Assembly (NCBI GenBank): GCA_012517315.1
Contig: JAAYVE010000053.1
Location: forward strand, 1-64,000
Length of the DNA: 64,000 nt
DNA from: Deltaproteobacteria bacterium
Lineage (GTDB): Bacteria; Desulfobacterota; Syntrophobacteria; Syntrophobacterales; Syntrophobacteraceae
Reading direction: 5' to 3'
This document shows, piece by piece, positions 17,899-28,546 of this stretch (position 1 is its first letter; every line of letters starts with the position of its first letter). Below the pieces are notes generated by a model, which was given only the letters and a program-made list of their open reading frames with translations, was not told the origin of the DNA and searched no databases. The translations under genes and the position numbers were made by a program.

Positions 17899-18363
17899 TC
17901 CTATTTGAACGATCAGGTTGTCCAGTGTTATATAGCGATTAAAGAATATAAAGTCAACAGGTGATCGCGGGGGCCGTGAGAGGTCATAGTGGCTCTTTAT
18001 TGAATTTTAACATATGGATAATTAGAGCATTAATGTTCGTTTTGGGGGTAGGATGTCAGACAGTAGCATGGGAGGAAACAAATAAAAAAATATTGTTGTA
18101 TGCAAATATAATACTGGCTCTCTCCAGGGAAGCAGTCCACGGCGATCCCGATGATCCACCTTTTTCAGAACTGAGGGGAAAATTCCGTGGAGAAAGTTTT
18201 CCTTAATCCAAGAAGTGGAATCAAAGGGGGGAGAGGATCTCGGCTCCTTCATCGTTCCTTGAAGAATAGCATGGAGGCGGGTACCATGGTACCGAACGAC
18301 TCAGGGGCGACAGGGATCGTCGCGGAGGGGGAAAGGACCTGACGAGTCTCACGAGAAAGCCTC
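17899..18363. other. A/T-rich divergent intergenic region
   Basis: About 465 bases between leftward arsR copy 2 and the rightward sigma-54 activator. It holds the arsR promoter at its left end. The middle (17990-18110) is clearly A/T-richer than the surroundings and probably contains further promoter sequences for the activator. No convincing gene is seen. Confidence 0.45.
17929..17957 (-). promoter_or_regulatory. sigma-70 promoter with candidate ArsR operator (copy 2)
   Basis: On the minus strand TTGACT, a 17-base spacer and TATATA form a good sigma-70 promoter 40 bases before arsR copy 2. The spacer consists of the sequence shared with the arsR copy 1 upstream region (GCGATTAAAGAATATA on the plus strand). 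A repressor bound there would block RNA polymerase directly. Confidence 0.65.
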
Positions 18364-19767
18364 ATGCAGATGTTTCCGAAGAACCAGCCATCTCTTGAAA
18401 GTATCAAGGAAAATTCTGATTTCTGCCGCATTTCGGATCTGCTCCGATCCCCTTGCTGCACGATCCTGGAGAGCATCAGCGACGGGGTTTTCACCCTGGA
18501 TCTCGGCAAGCGTATCACCTTCTTCAACGAAGCCGCGGAGCGCATCACAGGATTCAAAAAAGAAGAGGCCATCGGGCAGTTCTGCTTCGACGTCTTCCGA
18601 GCGGACATTTGCCAAAAGCGATGCGCCATTGATGAAACACTCTGCAGCGGGAAATCCCAGACGCAGCGCTCCGGCCGCATCATTTCTAAGACGGGCGAAG
18701 AAATACCCATCAGCATTAGCACCGCCATCCTGCGGGATGCCTCACAGCGGATCATTGGAGCGGTGGAAATCTTCAGGGACCTCTCCGAACTGGAAGCGCT
18801 ACGGCGGGAGGTCTGCCGGGGTTTCGGGATGGAAGACATCGTGGGAAGGCATCCCACGATGAGGGAGATCATCGCTTTTCTCCCGGACATCGCCGAAAGC
18901 GACAGCTCCGTTCTCATTGAGGGCCCCACAGGATCCGGCAAGGAGCTCATCGCCAGGACGATCCATCAACTGAGCCCCCGCAGAGAGAAACCCTTTGTCG
19001 CCGTCAATTGTGCCGCGCTTCCCGACACTCTGCTGGAATCGGAGTTGTTCGGCTACATGAGGGGAGCGTTCACGGGGGCCAACCGGGACAAGCCCGGAAG
19101 GTTTCTCTTGGCCGACAGGGGCACCCTGTTCCTGGACGAGATCTCCAACACGTCAACCCTCTTCCAGGCGGACCTCCTGCGGGTGCTCCAGGAGGGGGAA
19201 TTTGTACCTCTTGGGGGGACACACACCGTCAAGGTCGATGTCAGGCTCATCACTGCGAGCAATGTGCCTCTGAGTAAAATGGTCCAGGAGAAGAGCTTCC
19301 GGGAGGATCTCTACTATCGTCTGAACGTTGTCAGGATCACCCTGCCCCCCCTGAACCGTCGAAAGGAGGATATCCCCCTTCTGACGGAGCATTTCATCCG
19401 GCGCTTGAACCTCAGGAGAGAAAGAGACGTCCAGGGCGTCAGCCAGGAGGTGCTCGATTTCTTCTTCAACTACCCCTTTCCGGGCAATATCCGCGAACTG
19501 CACAACATCCTCGAATTCGCCTTCATCACCTGCAAAGGTCCCGTCATTGAAATGAAGCACTTGCCCAAGGACCTTGCCTCGGAAGGGGCCCGAATACCGC
19601 GTCATCTTTCGGAGCGGGAGCTTCTGGAAATGGAGAGGATCCGGGCAGCCCTTGAGAGTCAAGGGTTTCGCCGCCCCGAAACCGCTCGAGCGCTGGGGTT
19701 GAGCCGCACCACCCTGTGGCGGAAGATGAAGAAGTACGGGATTTCGGAAGAGAATATTGAAACATGA
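18364..19767 (+). CDS. PAS-containing sigma-54-dependent transcriptional activator
   Basis: 467 residues. A PAS sensor domain (about 30-145; TILESISDGVFTLDL) with several cysteines (PCC, FCFD, ADICQKRC) is followed by the AAA+ domain (about 165-395) with Walker A GPTGSGKE, the sigma-54-contacting GAFTGA loop, Walker B GTLFLDEI, and arginine finger region FREDLYYRLNVV. The C-terminus is a Fis-type helix-turn-helix (RPETARALGLSRTTLWRKMK). It lacks a receiver domain, so the PAS domain probably senses redox or a ligand. A consensus sigma-54 promoter lies 115 bases after its stop, with a palindrome suited to be its binding site in between. Confidence 0.95.
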   Translation: MQMFPKNQPSLESIKENSDFCRISDLLRSPCCTILESISDGVFTLDLGKRITFFNEAAERITGFKKEEAIGQFCFDVFRADICQKRCAIDETLCSGKSQTQRSGRIISKTGEEIPISISTAILRDASQRIIGAVEIFRDLSELEALRREVCRGFGMEDIVGRHPTMREIIAFLPDIAESDSSVLIEGPTGSGKELIARTIHQLSPRREKPFVAVNCAALPDTLLESELFGYMRGAFTGANRDKPGRFLLADRGTLFLDEISNTSTLFQADLLRVLQEGEFVPLGGTHTVKVDVRLITASNVPLSKMVQEKSFREDLYYRLNVVRITLPPLNRRKEDIPLLTEHFIRRLNLRRERDVQGVSQEVLDFFFNYPFPGNIRELHNILEFAFITCKGPVIEMKHLPKDLASEGARIPRHLSERELLEMERIRAALESQGFRRPETARALGLSRTTLWRKMKKYGISEENIET

Positions 19768-19769
19768 AA

Positions 19770-19782
19770 TGAAACCGTTTCA
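19770..19782. promoter_or_regulatory. candidate upstream activator site
   Basis: TGAAAC, one base, GTTTCA: a perfect 6-1-6 palindrome about 100 bases upstream of the sigma-54 promoter, the normal distance for an enhancer-binding protein site. It starts three bases after the activator gene stop. A second, weaker dyad (TTGA...TCAA, near 19836-19849) lies closer to the promoter. Confidence 0.5.
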
Positions 19783-19881
19783 CTATATGGAACACATTCC
19801 GCCCTCCCCCCATTTTTCGAATACCGATGAACAAATTGATATTTTTCAAATAACATGAGCATCGCTCCTGGTGTCGTCCCC

Positions 19882-19898
19882 TGGCACTCCGGTTGCTT
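19882..19898 (+). promoter_or_regulatory. sigma-54 (-24/-12) promoter
   Basis: TGGCAC, TCCGG, TTGCTT matches the sigma-54 consensus TGGCAC-N5-TTGCW completely, including the invariant GG and GC with correct spacing. It points at the NifX-like gene starting at 20051 and is the only such match I noticed in the intergenic regions. Confidence 0.85.
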
Positions 19899-20050
19899 CA
19901 CCACCGGCTCAGATGCATGCATCGAGCCTTGGGAGACTCATGCTCTCTTGGCCCGACGGGTTTGAACGGACGGTACCGCTGCTGCAACATTTGGAACGAG
20001 GGGAGATTGGTCCATGGCGGCAGAAATGCGTTGCGGGGAGTGGGGGCCAC

Positions 20051-20371
20051 ATGAAGATAGCGGTTCCTCTGTTCAATGAGAGAATATCGCCTCATTTCGG
20101 GAGGTCGTCGAGAGTGTTGGTGGTGGAGGTTGAGGACGGGGTCATCTCCAGGAGGGCGGTTGTGAACGTAGGGGGGGAGAAGCCCTTCGTGATTGCGAGG
20201 CGACTTGTGGAACTGGGCGTGGACAGGCTCCTTTGCGGCGGCATCCAGGCTTGCTGCAAGGAGTGGCTGTTTCGCCAAGGGGTGTCGGTGGTGGACAACC
20301 AGATGGGTGTGGCGGATGAGGTCTTGTGCCGCATGTTAGAAGCTCAAAGTGAGCGGACGGAAGGAAGATGA
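20051..20371 (+). CDS. NifX/NifB-type dinitrogenase cofactor-binding domain protein
   Basis: 106 residues, matching the small single-domain family (MKIAVPLFNERISPHFGRSS; VDRLLCGGIQACCKEWLFRQG). Members bind Fe-Mo or Fe-S cluster precursors, and many in anaerobes are not linked to nitrogenase. No nif gene is in the window. It is the first gene after the sigma-54 promoter. Function here is unknown; a redox or metal-cluster carrier is a fair guess. Confidence 0.82.
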   Translation: MKIAVPLFNERISPHFGRSSRVLVVEVEDGVISRRAVVNVGGEKPFVIARRLVELGVDRLLCGGIQACCKEWLFRQGVSVVDNQMGVADEVLCRMLEAQSERTEGR

Positions 20372-20599
20372 ATCCCTCGAGTCCTCGGCGTCCCTTGGAT
20401 CGACGGCTTGACCGGGCATTCATCAGGTCTCCCCCAACGGTCCTGGTATCGGGTGTGGGGATTCGAGCGGTGGTATTTGAAGGGGGCAACCCCGGGAAGC
20501 AAGGGATCCCGGTTGCCACAGCGTGCGGCCGAAGGAATAGGCCGGCGGTGCGCCCAGGGTGTGGCGGACCGCAATCGGAATGACAGGAGGGAGACGGTC

Positions 20600-21430
20600 A
20601 TGGAAATGCAGGCTCTACAAGTTGTCGCTCTGCTCCTCACGGGAATGGGGGTGGGTTTCGCATCGGGGCTTCTCGGTGTCGGCGGCTGTTTCATCATGGT
20701 CCCCGTCCAGTTCTGGGCTCTCAAGTCTATCGGGGTGGACCCGACCCTTGCCATTCGCATCGCGTTTGGCACCAATCTGCTGGTGGTGCTCCCCACGGCG
20801 TTGAGTGGGGCCATGACGCACCACAAAAAGGGAGCGGTGTTGTGGAAGGCCGGCGTGACGTTTGGCATCGCCGGGGCCATAGGGGCCTTTGTGGGGGCAT
20901 TCATTGCTTCTCAGTTGCCGGGGAAGATCCTCACCACCGTCTTCGGCGCGGCCGTCCTTTTGGGGGGTATCCGCATGCTCACGGCAAAGCCCCCCAAGAT
21001 TGTCGAGGAGCCTTCCACCAGCCTCACGGCCTTCATCCTGTGGGGCATCCCCCTGGGGATCTTCTCGGGGATCATCGGCATCGGGGGAGGGGTTCTCATG
21101 ATCCCCATCATGGTTTTTGCCCTCAAGTTCCGGATGCACCAAGCAGTGGGCACGTCGACGGCCCTCATGATCTTCACGGCGTTCGGAGGGGCCCTGTCGT
21201 ACATGATCAACGGTTGGGGAATAGAGGGACTGCCCCAGTATTCCACCGGTTATCTCAACTGGTACCAGTGGATCATCCTTGCGGGGGTGAGCATTCCCTG
21301 GGCGGTGGTGGGAGCGAGCACCGCCCACCTTCTTCCCGCCAAGCAACTCAAGTACCTCTTCATTTTGGTCATGTTCTACATGGGACTAAAAATGATCGGC
21401 GTATTTGCCTACTTGAAGCTGCCGGTGTGA
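20600..21430 (+). CDS. TauE/SafE family anion exporter
   Basis: 276 residues from the ATG preceded by GGAGGGAG. Eight helices in two repeats, each with the family glycine motif (GFASGLLGVGGCFIMVPV and GIFSGIIGIGGGVLMIPIM). The family exports sulfite, sulfoacetate or related anions. It lies between a NifX-like gene and a UspA gene; the 228 bases before it hold only a doubtful short frame (20368-20583). Substrate cannot be told from sequence. Confidence 0.9.
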   Translation: MEMQALQVVALLLTGMGVGFASGLLGVGGCFIMVPVQFWALKSIGVDPTLAIRIAFGTNLLVVLPTALSGAMTHHKKGAVLWKAGVTFGIAGAIGAFVGAFIASQLPGKILTTVFGAAVLLGGIRMLTAKPPKIVEEPSTSLTAFILWGIPLGIFSGIIGIGGGVLMIPIMVFALKFRMHQAVGTSTALMIFTAFGGALSYMINGWGIEGLPQYSTGYLNWYQWIILAGVSIPWAVVGASTAHLLPAKQLKYLFILVMFYMGLKMIGVFAYLKLPV

Positions 21431-21481
21431 GGCGGCATGTGTGCCGTTTCGCGAGGGAGGGGACACTCCAGGGAGGGGCAC

Positions 21482-21943
21482 ATGTTTCAGAAAATACTCT
21501 ATCCCAATGATTTTTCAGACGTGGCGGCCAAGGCATTGGGATACCTGAAGGGCCTTCGGTGTGCCGGGGCGGAAGAGGTCGTGGTGTTGCGCGTAATCAG
21601 CGACAAGACGCTGGAGTGCATCGAGAGGGGCATCGCCTTGGCAGGGGGGCGGGATGTTTCTCAGTTCCTGAAGGAGGTCCACCGGTCCCTTCAGGAGGAA
21701 ACCTCCCGGCAGATGCAGCGGGTGGAAGAGGAACTCAAGGAAGCGGGTTACTCGGTCAAGTTGCGGGTGGAGCAGGGTGTTCCGCAGGCCAGGATTCTTG
21801 AGGTGGCCGAGGAGGAGCATGTGTCCGTCATCGTGCTCGGGTCTCATGGTCGGAGCAACCTCGCTTCCGTGCTCCTGGGATCCGTTTCGGATCACGTCAT
21901 CCGCCATTGCAAGCAGCCGGTGATTGTCATCAAAAGAGAGTAG
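21482..21943 (+). CDS. universal stress protein (UspA)
   Basis: 154 residues with the UspA fold (KILYPNDFSDVAAKAL) and the ATP-binding motif VLGSHGRSNLASVLLGSVSD (G-2-G-9-G-S). ATG is preceded by GGGAGGGG. It precedes the V-ATPase operon, and a second UspA gene closes it (30589-31047). This symmetrical placement suggests joint regulation in energy stress. Confidence 0.92.
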   Translation: MFQKILYPNDFSDVAAKALGYLKGLRCAGAEEVVVLRVISDKTLECIERGIALAGGRDVSQFLKEVHRSLQEETSRQMQRVEEELKEAGYSVKLRVEQGVPQARILEVAEEEHVSVIVLGSHGRSNLASVLLGSVSDHVIRHCKQPVIVIKRE

Positions 21944-22104
21944 GTCCCCATGCGGGGATTCATGAGGCGGGCGGGCTGGCGTCTGGCCATGTCCGGATGC
22001 AGCAGCCTGGAAATGCCGCTCACCGGTGAGGGCCATGACGAGGCGCTGGTACCGCCCCCGGCGACCATCAGCAGAGGGTGTTCCCCGGATGTGAAGGTGC
22101 TGCC

Positions 22105-22422
22105 ATGTCGATTCGCATGGAATTGGAAAAGATCTTCGAAACCGACGAGGATGCACCGCGAAAGCTGGAAGCGGCCAAGGAAGAGGCGGAGGCCATTGCA
22201 TGCCGTGCGAGCCGGCAGGCTGCGGAGATCCTGGAGGAGATGGAACGTTCCCTCGCCTCCTCGCTTGAGGAGGAAAGGGAACGGATCCTTGGAGAAGCAA
22301 AATCCAGGTCCGACGAACTTCTATCGGAAGCCGACGGCTGCATCCAACGACTGCGCACTCGGAAGGAAGCCCTGATGGATGTCTTGGTGGAACGTTTTTT
22401 CAGGAAGTTGACATCCCCTTGA
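22105..22422 (+). CDS. V/A-type ATPase subunit H (G) peripheral stalk
   Basis: 105 residues, almost entirely a charged coiled coil (APRKLEAAKEEAEAIACRAS ... SLEEERERILGEAKSRSDEL). This matches the small stalk subunit called H or G that pairs with subunit E. Its stop overlaps a TTG start of subunit C. The frame is intact. Confidence 0.75.
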   Translation: MSIRMELEKIFETDEDAPRKLEAAKEEAEAIACRASRQAAEILEEMERSLASSLEEERERILGEAKSRSDELLSEADGCIQRLRTRKEALMDVLVERFFRKLTSP

Positions 22423-23369
22423 TTGCGGGCGTTCTCCAATTCTCTTATGCCCAGGCGCGAACCCGGGCCATGAGGGGCAGGCTCCTCGCCCCCGAGGATT
22501 GACGCGTCCTGGTGAGGTTGAAGAAGTGCGACGAGGTGGTGCGCTACCTGAGGGGCACGGACTATGGCGGTAGGCTGAAAGACATCCCCGTTGGGCAAGG
22601 CCGGACAACGACAGTGGTCCTCTCTCTCTATGACGCCCTTTTCTCGGATTATGGAACGGTGATGAAATCCCTTCCCGGGAGGGCGTCGCAACTCATTGAA
22701 AGGCTTCTGCTGCGTTTTGACGCGGAGAATCTCAAGACCCTCCTCAGGGGGATATGGCATGGGCTATCCCCTTCGGAAGTGAGACCCCTGTTGTATCGGC
22801 TGGACGGGCTTTCTCAGCTTCCTGTGGAAAAGCTCCTGGAGGCCCGGGAAGTCAACGGTGCCGTCGAACTTCTCACATCGACCGCGTTTCACACTCCTTT
22901 GAAACAGGCCTTGGGGCAGTTCAACCGCCAGAAAAGGCTTTTTCCCCTGGAGATCGCTGCAGACATGGCCGCCGTGGAGCATGTCGCGGCTTTCCTTCGC
23001 GAGGGGCGAGGGTTTGATGGGAAAAGAGCAAGGCATCTCCTCGGCCGGTGGATCGACGGGATCAATTTGTGCTGGATGGTGAGGTTCCGGCATTTTTACG
23101 GTTTTTCCCCTGAAGAGGCCATCCATTACACGGTTTCAGGCGGCGTTCGTCTCGACGTCCCTCGACTGGGGACGCTGGCCAGGGCGAGGGATCTGCCGGA
23201 GTTCGTGAATGCCTTGCCGTCTCCTTATGGGGAGGTGCTCCGCAATGCGGCCGACTGGCACCAAATCACCCCTCTTTTTCAGTGGTGGCTGGTTGCGCGA
23301 CTGCACGCGTCGTTTCTCGAAAACCCTTTTCAGGTGGGACTCCAAATCTCTTATCTTCTCTTGAAGTAG
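22419..23369 (+). pseudogene. V/A-type ATPase subunit C with in-frame TGA
   Basis: About 316 codons from TTG at 22419, overlapping the previous stop. The frame reads GVLQFSYAQARTRAMRGRLL, APED, then a TGA at 22500-22502, then RVLVRLKKCDEVVRYLRGTD and the rest of the protein. By family alignment the TGA most likely replaces Trp or another bulky residue after ED. The downstream part (22512-23369) is intact: it is the three-repeat funnel protein that links the central stalk to the c-ring (FYGFSPEEAIHYTV). A second start at 22512 would give a truncated protein without the N-terminal helix. Confidence 0.7.
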
Positions 23370-23466
23370 ATGGAAGTCAAATCCCTTGAGCGGCTCCTGT
23401 CAACCCTCGAGGCGGGTGTATCCCCCCTTGAGATGATGGACGGGATCGCCGTGCCGGTGAAAGGGG

Positions 23467-25466
23467 ATGCAGGTGTTCCAGGCTGAAAGACTCGTCAGGA
23501 TCACGATTCGAGTCCCGGAAAGCTTCATCTCCGAGGCGACGGCGGTGCTTGCCCGCTTCAAGCTGCTCCATCTGATCCGCATCGATGAGACACACCTGGG
23601 ACGGTTAGGATACACCACTGAAACCGACGGGGAACTCCTCGAGGAATACGAGAAGCTTTCGAGGGATACGGGGATTCTCATGGATCTGCTGCACCTCAGA
23701 GCCTTGGCCGTGCCGGTGGAACGAGACGTCATCCCTGAAAAGGATGTGTTCAGACTGAAGCAACTCCTGGGGGAGATACACGATGCGGTGGATTCGGCCT
23801 TGAGCGATCTTTTCCAGGTAGAGCGTGATCTCGCGGAGATCCGTGCCCGCATGAAAACACTTGCTGTCCTCCCGGATGACCTTGATCTCTCCCGCCTTTT
23901 TCAATGCCGCGTCATCCGGTGGGCGATCGGTATGATCCCTGCCGGTGGTATGGAAAAACTGGAAGAGAGTCTATCCGGAGTCCATCATTATCTGAAGGAA
24001 CTTGGGCCCTTGGAGGATCGCTCCGCAATGGTCTTGTTCGCCCTTGCCAGGGATTGGCCTGTCGTGGGGCGGGCCTTGAAAGGGGCTCTTTGGGAGCCCA
24101 TCGACATTCCCTCGGGGCTTTCGGGCACATCCGGGGAGATCGCTGCCGCTCTCCAGGCAAAGGTCCAGGAACTTGATGAGAAGAGAAAGAATCTACTCGA
24201 TTGTAGAGATGCCTTTCAGAAGCGATTCGGTGAGGAGATTCTCCGGGCCAAAGAAAGGATTGTCGCCGCGCGTCAGATCTTGTCGGCGCGCCGTTGCTTC
24301 GGGAAGATCGACAAGAGCTATCTCATTTCGGGTTGGGTTCCGGAGAGACGATTTGAGGTGCTGGAAGACGAACTGCAGGGGGTCACGCAAGGCGGAGGTC
24401 GCAGTGGAAAAGGTCGCCCCGGAAGAGCTGAGGGAGGTGAGGGAGGGGATCGTGAAGATCCCTATTCTCTTCAACAATCCCTTGCTGGTCAGTCCATTCG
24501 AGCGGTTGACAACCCTTTATGGAATCCCAAGATACAGGGAGGTGGAACCCACGGTTTTTTTCGCGATCAGCTTCCTCGTCATGTTCGGGATGATGTTCGG
24601 CGATGTAGGTCAGGGAGCGATTCTCGCCTTCGCCGGCTACCTGACATTTCGCCACTCGTACAGGTATATGGATTACGGCATCATTCTCATGGAGTGCGGG
24701 GTTTTTTCCGTTTTCTTCGGCCTTTGCTACGGCAGCGTTTTCGGGCTGGAGAATGTGATCCCCGCCCTCTGGTTCAGACCCATGGAGAACATCACGGGTT
24801 TCATCAAGACGGCTCTGATCCTTGGCATTTCACTGGTGAGCCTCGGCCTGGTGCTGAATGTGGTCAATGCCTTCCGGCTGAAGGAGCTGGAGGGGCTGTT
24901 CAGCGGAAGCGGCCTTGCGGGGGCGCTTCTCTACTGGATGGGCACCGGTCTGACCCTGAAGTATCTGCTCACAGGCCGGGTGGCTCAGGAGGAAATGAGT
25001 CTGTTCGGGTGGGCGACCGCAGGGCTTGTCACCATGATGATCCTTCATCGTCCCCTTTACAGGTTCATCGTCAGGCGGGAACGTCCGGGTCAGATCCTCC
25101 GGCGGGCGGGTTTGATCACAGAGCTCGTGGAGTCCGTTGTGGAAGTGTTTGACGACCTCCTGCGCTTTGTGGCGAACACCGTTTCCTCTCTCCGCGTTGC
25201 GGCGTTTGCTCTTTCCCACGCAGCCCTTTTCCCGGCTGTCTTTTCCATCGCCGATGCCGTCTCCCATGAAAAGGGCACGAGACTTTCCTACTGGTTTGTT
25301 GTGGCCGTGGGCAACGTGATCATCATTTTGCTGAAAGGACTGGTCGTTTCCATTCAGGTGGTCCGGCTGGAGTATTATGAGTTTCTGGGCAGGTTTTTCA
25401 GAAGCGGGGAGAGAACGATTCCAGGCCTTCGGGGGCGATGTCGGTTCCAAATCGCCGAAGTCTTGA
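23467..25466 (+). pseudogene. V/A-type ATPase subunit I, two frameshifts
   Basis: About 665 codons if repaired. The N-terminal cytoplasmic arm (coiled coils, about 1-310) is in the first frame. One extra G in the G5 run near 24379-24383 moves the rest into another frame, where the C-terminal membrane part is clear: FGMMFGDVGQGAILAFAGYL, the six to seven helices, and VSSLRVAAFALSHAALFPAV with the essential arginine. A second insertion near 25418 displaces the normal end (YYEFLGRFFRSGERTFQAFG then stop at 25464). Subunit I forms the stator half-channels for proton or sodium flow, so the gene is inactive as written. Confidence 0.82.
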
Positions 25467-26162
<696 letters not shown>

Positions 26163-26179
<17 letters not shown>

Positions 26180-26786
26180 ACTGGAGCTGTTTTGCAGGGC
26201 GATTCGGGAAGAGGTGGAAAGGGAGGTTCGGGACATCCGTGAACGGGCTGAATCCGAGGCGCTGAGGACTGTCTCGGAAGCGAAACGGCGAGCGGATCAG
26301 CGACGGGAAACGCAAACCCTTGCCCTGAGGAGCAAGGCCCATGACGAAGCGAGAAGGTTGCTGGGCGGGGCGGAACTAGAGGCAAAACGGCGTATCATGG
26401 CATTCCGGGAGGAGGTCGTCCGCGAAGTGCTTGGGGAGCTGGAGAGGAAGCTGCGCAGCTTCCACGGAAGTCCAGGTGTGGTGGATTTTCTGGTGAAAGG
26501 GATCCAGGAGGCGCTCGGGCATCTGCCCGGGAACACATTCGTCGTGGAAATGACCGAGGACGATTGCCGATTGATGAAGGATCGCATGGGTGAACTGTCA
26601 CAGGAACGGAACGTCCAACTGGAAATGCGAGCGTCAAGTTCCATCGAGGGAGGTGTCAGGGTCTATACCGGAGATGGGCGGCAGCTATACGACAACAGCG
26701 TCGCGGCCAGGCTGAAGATGCACGAGAGGGAAATCCGGCAGGAGATTTGGAGAGAGCTTTTTGGAACGGACAAAGGGGACATCTGA
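26163..26786 (+). CDS. V/A-type ATPase subunit E
   Basis: 207 residues from GTG (VPIWSELELFCRAI). The N-terminal half is a charged coiled coil (VRDIRERAESEALRTVSEAK); the C-terminal globular part (GVVDFLVKGIQEALGHLP; SIEGGVRVYTGDGRQLYDNS) binds the catalytic head. It forms the peripheral stalk with H. The end overlaps the TTG start of subunit A by 26 bases. Confidence 0.85.
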
Positions 26787-28538
26787 GACAGCGATCGTGA
26801 CGGCCGTCAATGGACCGGTCATTCGGGTCAGGAGGGCTGCGGGCCTTTCCATGAACGAGATGGTCATCATCAGCAGGGAGCAGGTCATTGGGGAGGTGGT
26901 GAAGTTCCATGGGGACACGGCGACGATTCAGGTGTACGAAAACACGACGGGGCTGCGGGTGGGAGCCGAGGTCGAGGGGCAAGGGATGCCCCTATTTGTA
27001 GAGTTGGGTCCGGGGCTTGTGAGCCACGTTTTCGACGGGACCCAGAGATCCCTCTCCGTTCTATTCGAGCATACCGGGCCGTGGGTGAGGAGGGGAAAGA
27101 CAGCTCATGCCCTTGACCGCGAAAGGCCCTGGGCTTTTTCACCCAATGTCAGGACGGGCGAGCGGGTCACGCCGGGTCAGGTCTTGGGTGAGGTGGTGGA
27201 AACGCCCTGCGTCGCTCATCGGGTCATGGTGCCGCCGGGCTGCGGCGGGGGAACGGTCGTGGAGATCGCCCCGCAGGGCGCCTACACCCTTGATGAAAGG
27301 ATTGTTCTCACGGAGGATGCCAGGGGGACACGTCATCCGGTCCACTTGTATCATCGATGGCCGGTGAGAAGAATGCGTCCCTGTCTCCGCCGTATTCCCC
27401 CTGCCGATCCCCTCTTTACGGGGCAGCGTGTGGTCGATTTCTTTTTTCCCCTGGTCAAGGGGGGCACCGCCGCCATGCCCGGGGGCCTCGGAACAGGGAA
27501 GACCATCACGTAGCATCAGCTTTCCAAGTGGGCGGATGCAGAAGTAATTGTCTACATCGGGTGTGGTGAAAGGGGAAACGAGATGGCAGGGGTCTTGGAG
27601 GACTTCCCCAAGCTTCTGGACCCCCGAAGCGGAAGACCCCTTATCGAGCGGACGGTGCTCATCGCCAACACTTCCGACATGCCCGTTGTCGCACGAGAAG
27701 CGAGCATCTACACGGGGATCACCATCGCCGAGTACTACCGTGACATGGGCTATCACGTGGCTCTCATGGCCGATTCGACCAGTCGGTGGGCCGAGGCCCT
27801 GAGAGAGATCTCGGGGAGGCTCGAGGAGATTCCCGCGGAGGAGGGCTTTCCGGCGTAACTCGCATCCCGCCTGGCCGAGTTCTACGAGAGAGCCGGCTTT
27901 GTTGAAACACTTGGTGGATAAAGGGGCTCCGTCTCCATCATCGGGGCGGTTTCTTCTCCGGGGGGGATTTTTCGGAACCGGTGACACAACACACGAAGCG
28001 CTTTGTCACCACTTTCTGGGCACTGGACAAGGAACTGGCCAGCGCCCGCTATTTCCCGGCCATCAATTACCTCAACAGCTACAGCGGCTATGTGGATTCC
28101 GTCGCCCCCTGGTGGCAAGAGAAGGCAGGGGTAGACTGGTCGGATTTGAAGGACCGTGCCCTGTCCATCCTGAAAGAAGATGCCAGGCTGCAAAACATCG
28201 TCAAGCTCATCGGGGAGGATGCCCTCCCCGATGAGCAAAAAGCCGTCACCTGCGGCGCGAAACTCATTAAGGAGGATTTCCTGCAGCAAAGTGCCTTCGA
28301 CCCTGTAGACACCTACTCACCGCCGGTCAAGCAGGCCCTTAGGCTTCAGGTGATCCTGGAGTTCATCGAAAACATGAAGGAAGCGGTCAGCCAGCGCATT
28401 CCCGTCTATCTGGCCATGGAGCTTCCCGTAACGGATGAACTCCACCGCATGAAAGTCCTTTACAGGGGAGACGATCCAGCGCCCTTCCAGGCCATCAGGG
28501 AAAGAATCCGGTGGGAATTCGCGGCTCTGCTGAGGTAA
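26761..28538 (+). pseudogene. V/A-type ATPase catalytic subunit A, three stops and a frameshift
   Basis: About 592 codons if repaired, starting at TTG 26761. All domains are recognisable: beta-barrel (GTSETAIVTAVNGPVIRVRR), the A-type non-homologous insert, P-loop [10 protein letters not shown], Walker B region [20 protein letters not shown], and C-terminal helical domain. Lesions: TAG at 27511-27513 just after the P-loop (normally Gln before HQL), TAA at 27856-27858 (normally Tyr in GFPAYLASRL), TAA at 27919-27921 (normally acidic, in TLGGxxGS), and one G missing from the G7 run at 27960-27966 before DFSEPVTQ. The different residues replaced rule out one recoded stop. The ATPase cannot work as written. 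Confidence 0.88.
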
Positions 28539-28546
28539 AGGGGGTG

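Noticed and set aside
20368-20583. Small gene after the NifX-like gene
   Set aside because: The 71-residue frame is Arg/Pro/Gly-rich without family features and ends 16 bases before the tauE-like start; likely chance.
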